From: Seminavis robusta
Taxonomy: Eukaryota; Bacillariophyta; Bacillariophyceae; Naviculales; Naviculaceae
DNA length: 64,000 nt
Assembly: GCA_903772945.1 (NCBI GenBank)
Contig: CAICTM010000054.1
Location: 65,001 to 129,000 of the forward strand
Direction: 5' to 3'
Shown here: piece by piece, positions 63,537-64,000 of the stretch
Position numbering within the stretch: the stretch's first letter is position 1
Layout: each line of letters starts with the position of its first letter
Translations under genes and position numbers: made by a program
Notes under the pieces: model-generated
Seen by the model: only the letters and a program-made list of their open reading frames with translations
Told to the model about the DNA's origin: nothing
The model's database searches: none

Positions 63537-64000
63537 CGCAGTAGATGCGTGGGAGAGCTTACCAAAATGTGGGAGGTGCCGTAGTCTTTGAGCTCCCAGT
63601 AATCCTGGGTGGCAATTAATGAAACCAAGCGACCAGTTATAGCTTCCTTGTTGGTTGGTTGTCTATTGTTGCTTGTGCCTTGTGTTTTAACTTGTTGCTG
63701 CTGCGGACTGATTTTGTTGAGCTTGCGTGACGCCCAGGTTTGTGGTCGAAAAGCGCGGAGCGTGGAAACAATAACACTCCCACTCGTCGTTGAATGAACG
63801 AATGACCAATTCGAACCGAATGCAATCGAATGCTCAATCTGTGAATGATTTCATTCAATCGAATATTCCCCGCAACGCCACCACTATGCATAGCTAGCTA
63901 GAACCAACCTCATCAAGCTAGCTGCTAGAGATCAAGCCTAGCTAGCTCCGTAAACAGCCATGGTACCGATAGAGGCTTCAAGTCGTACTGTAGCTCTGTA
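63537..64000. other. Intergenic end of window
   Basis: No supported gene. GAAT/CGAATG words (about 63790-63870) and CTAGCTAG words close the window. Confidence 0.45.

Overview
The window looks like nuclear DNA from a diatom, most likely a pennate one (Seminavis-like is a guess, not proven). Reasons: GT-AG introns of about 70-115 bp; several proteins that start with a signal peptide followed by a Phe at the predicted cleavage point (the ASAFAP-type signal for four-membrane plastids); short ankyrin-like repeats of the GHLExLKWARENGCPWD type; large Asn/Gln/His-rich membrane proteins with EGF-like modules; and intergenic DNA full of CTAGCTAG and GTACCGGTAC words. No rRNA gene, convincing tRNA, CRISPR array, bacterial operon or virus-like element was found.

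Layout. 0-5 kb: a 9-bp satellite, an F-box-like/ankyrin gene (+) and a plastid-type PLP enzyme of the D-cysteine desulfhydrase/ACC deaminase family (-). 5-8.6 kb: a receptor-type nucleotide cyclase in 12 exons, including exons of 8, 9, 13 and 16 nt that encode the catalytic core. 9.8-16.2 kb: an SLC13-type anion transporter and a large AAA ATPase. 16.5-19.7 kb: HCF101-like Fe-S carrier (-) and a DUF1997 plastid protein (+), diverging from a 273-bp promoter that carries two TGACGTCA octamers. 20-24 kb: a decayed TPR gene and an NYN-RNase/RRM gene (-). 24-27 kb: no confident gene.

27-38.4 kb: two near-identical secreted P-domain/vWD genes in inverted orientation enclose a GT61 glycosyltransferase (-) and an 1831-residue multi-pass EGF protein (+). 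38.4-46.8 kb: a decayed WxQxGxD repeat gene, a PAP2 phosphatase (+), a class II histone deacetylase (-) and a nitronate monooxygenase (+). 47-49.7 kb: two small polytopic membrane proteins, one of YrhK type with an in-frame, stop-free intron. 49.7-52.8 kb: gene-poor, low-complexity repeats. 52.8-58.1 kb: a plastid-type Ski2/ISE2-like RNA helicase (+) and an FKBP isomerase (-). 58.4-64 kb: a second ankyrin gene (-), a 20-bp minisatellite, a DMT/EamA transporter (+) and a third, broken ankyrin gene (-).

The genes form no operon-like pathway. The recurring themes are plastid and Fe-S/RNA maintenance, membrane or cell-surface proteins, and local expansion of the ankyrin and P/vWD families. Two ~150-bp near-perfect palindromes sharing the same ends mark a MITE-like mobile family. 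Exon borders were worked out by eye from GT/AG signals and protein continuity and have not been checked against transcripts.
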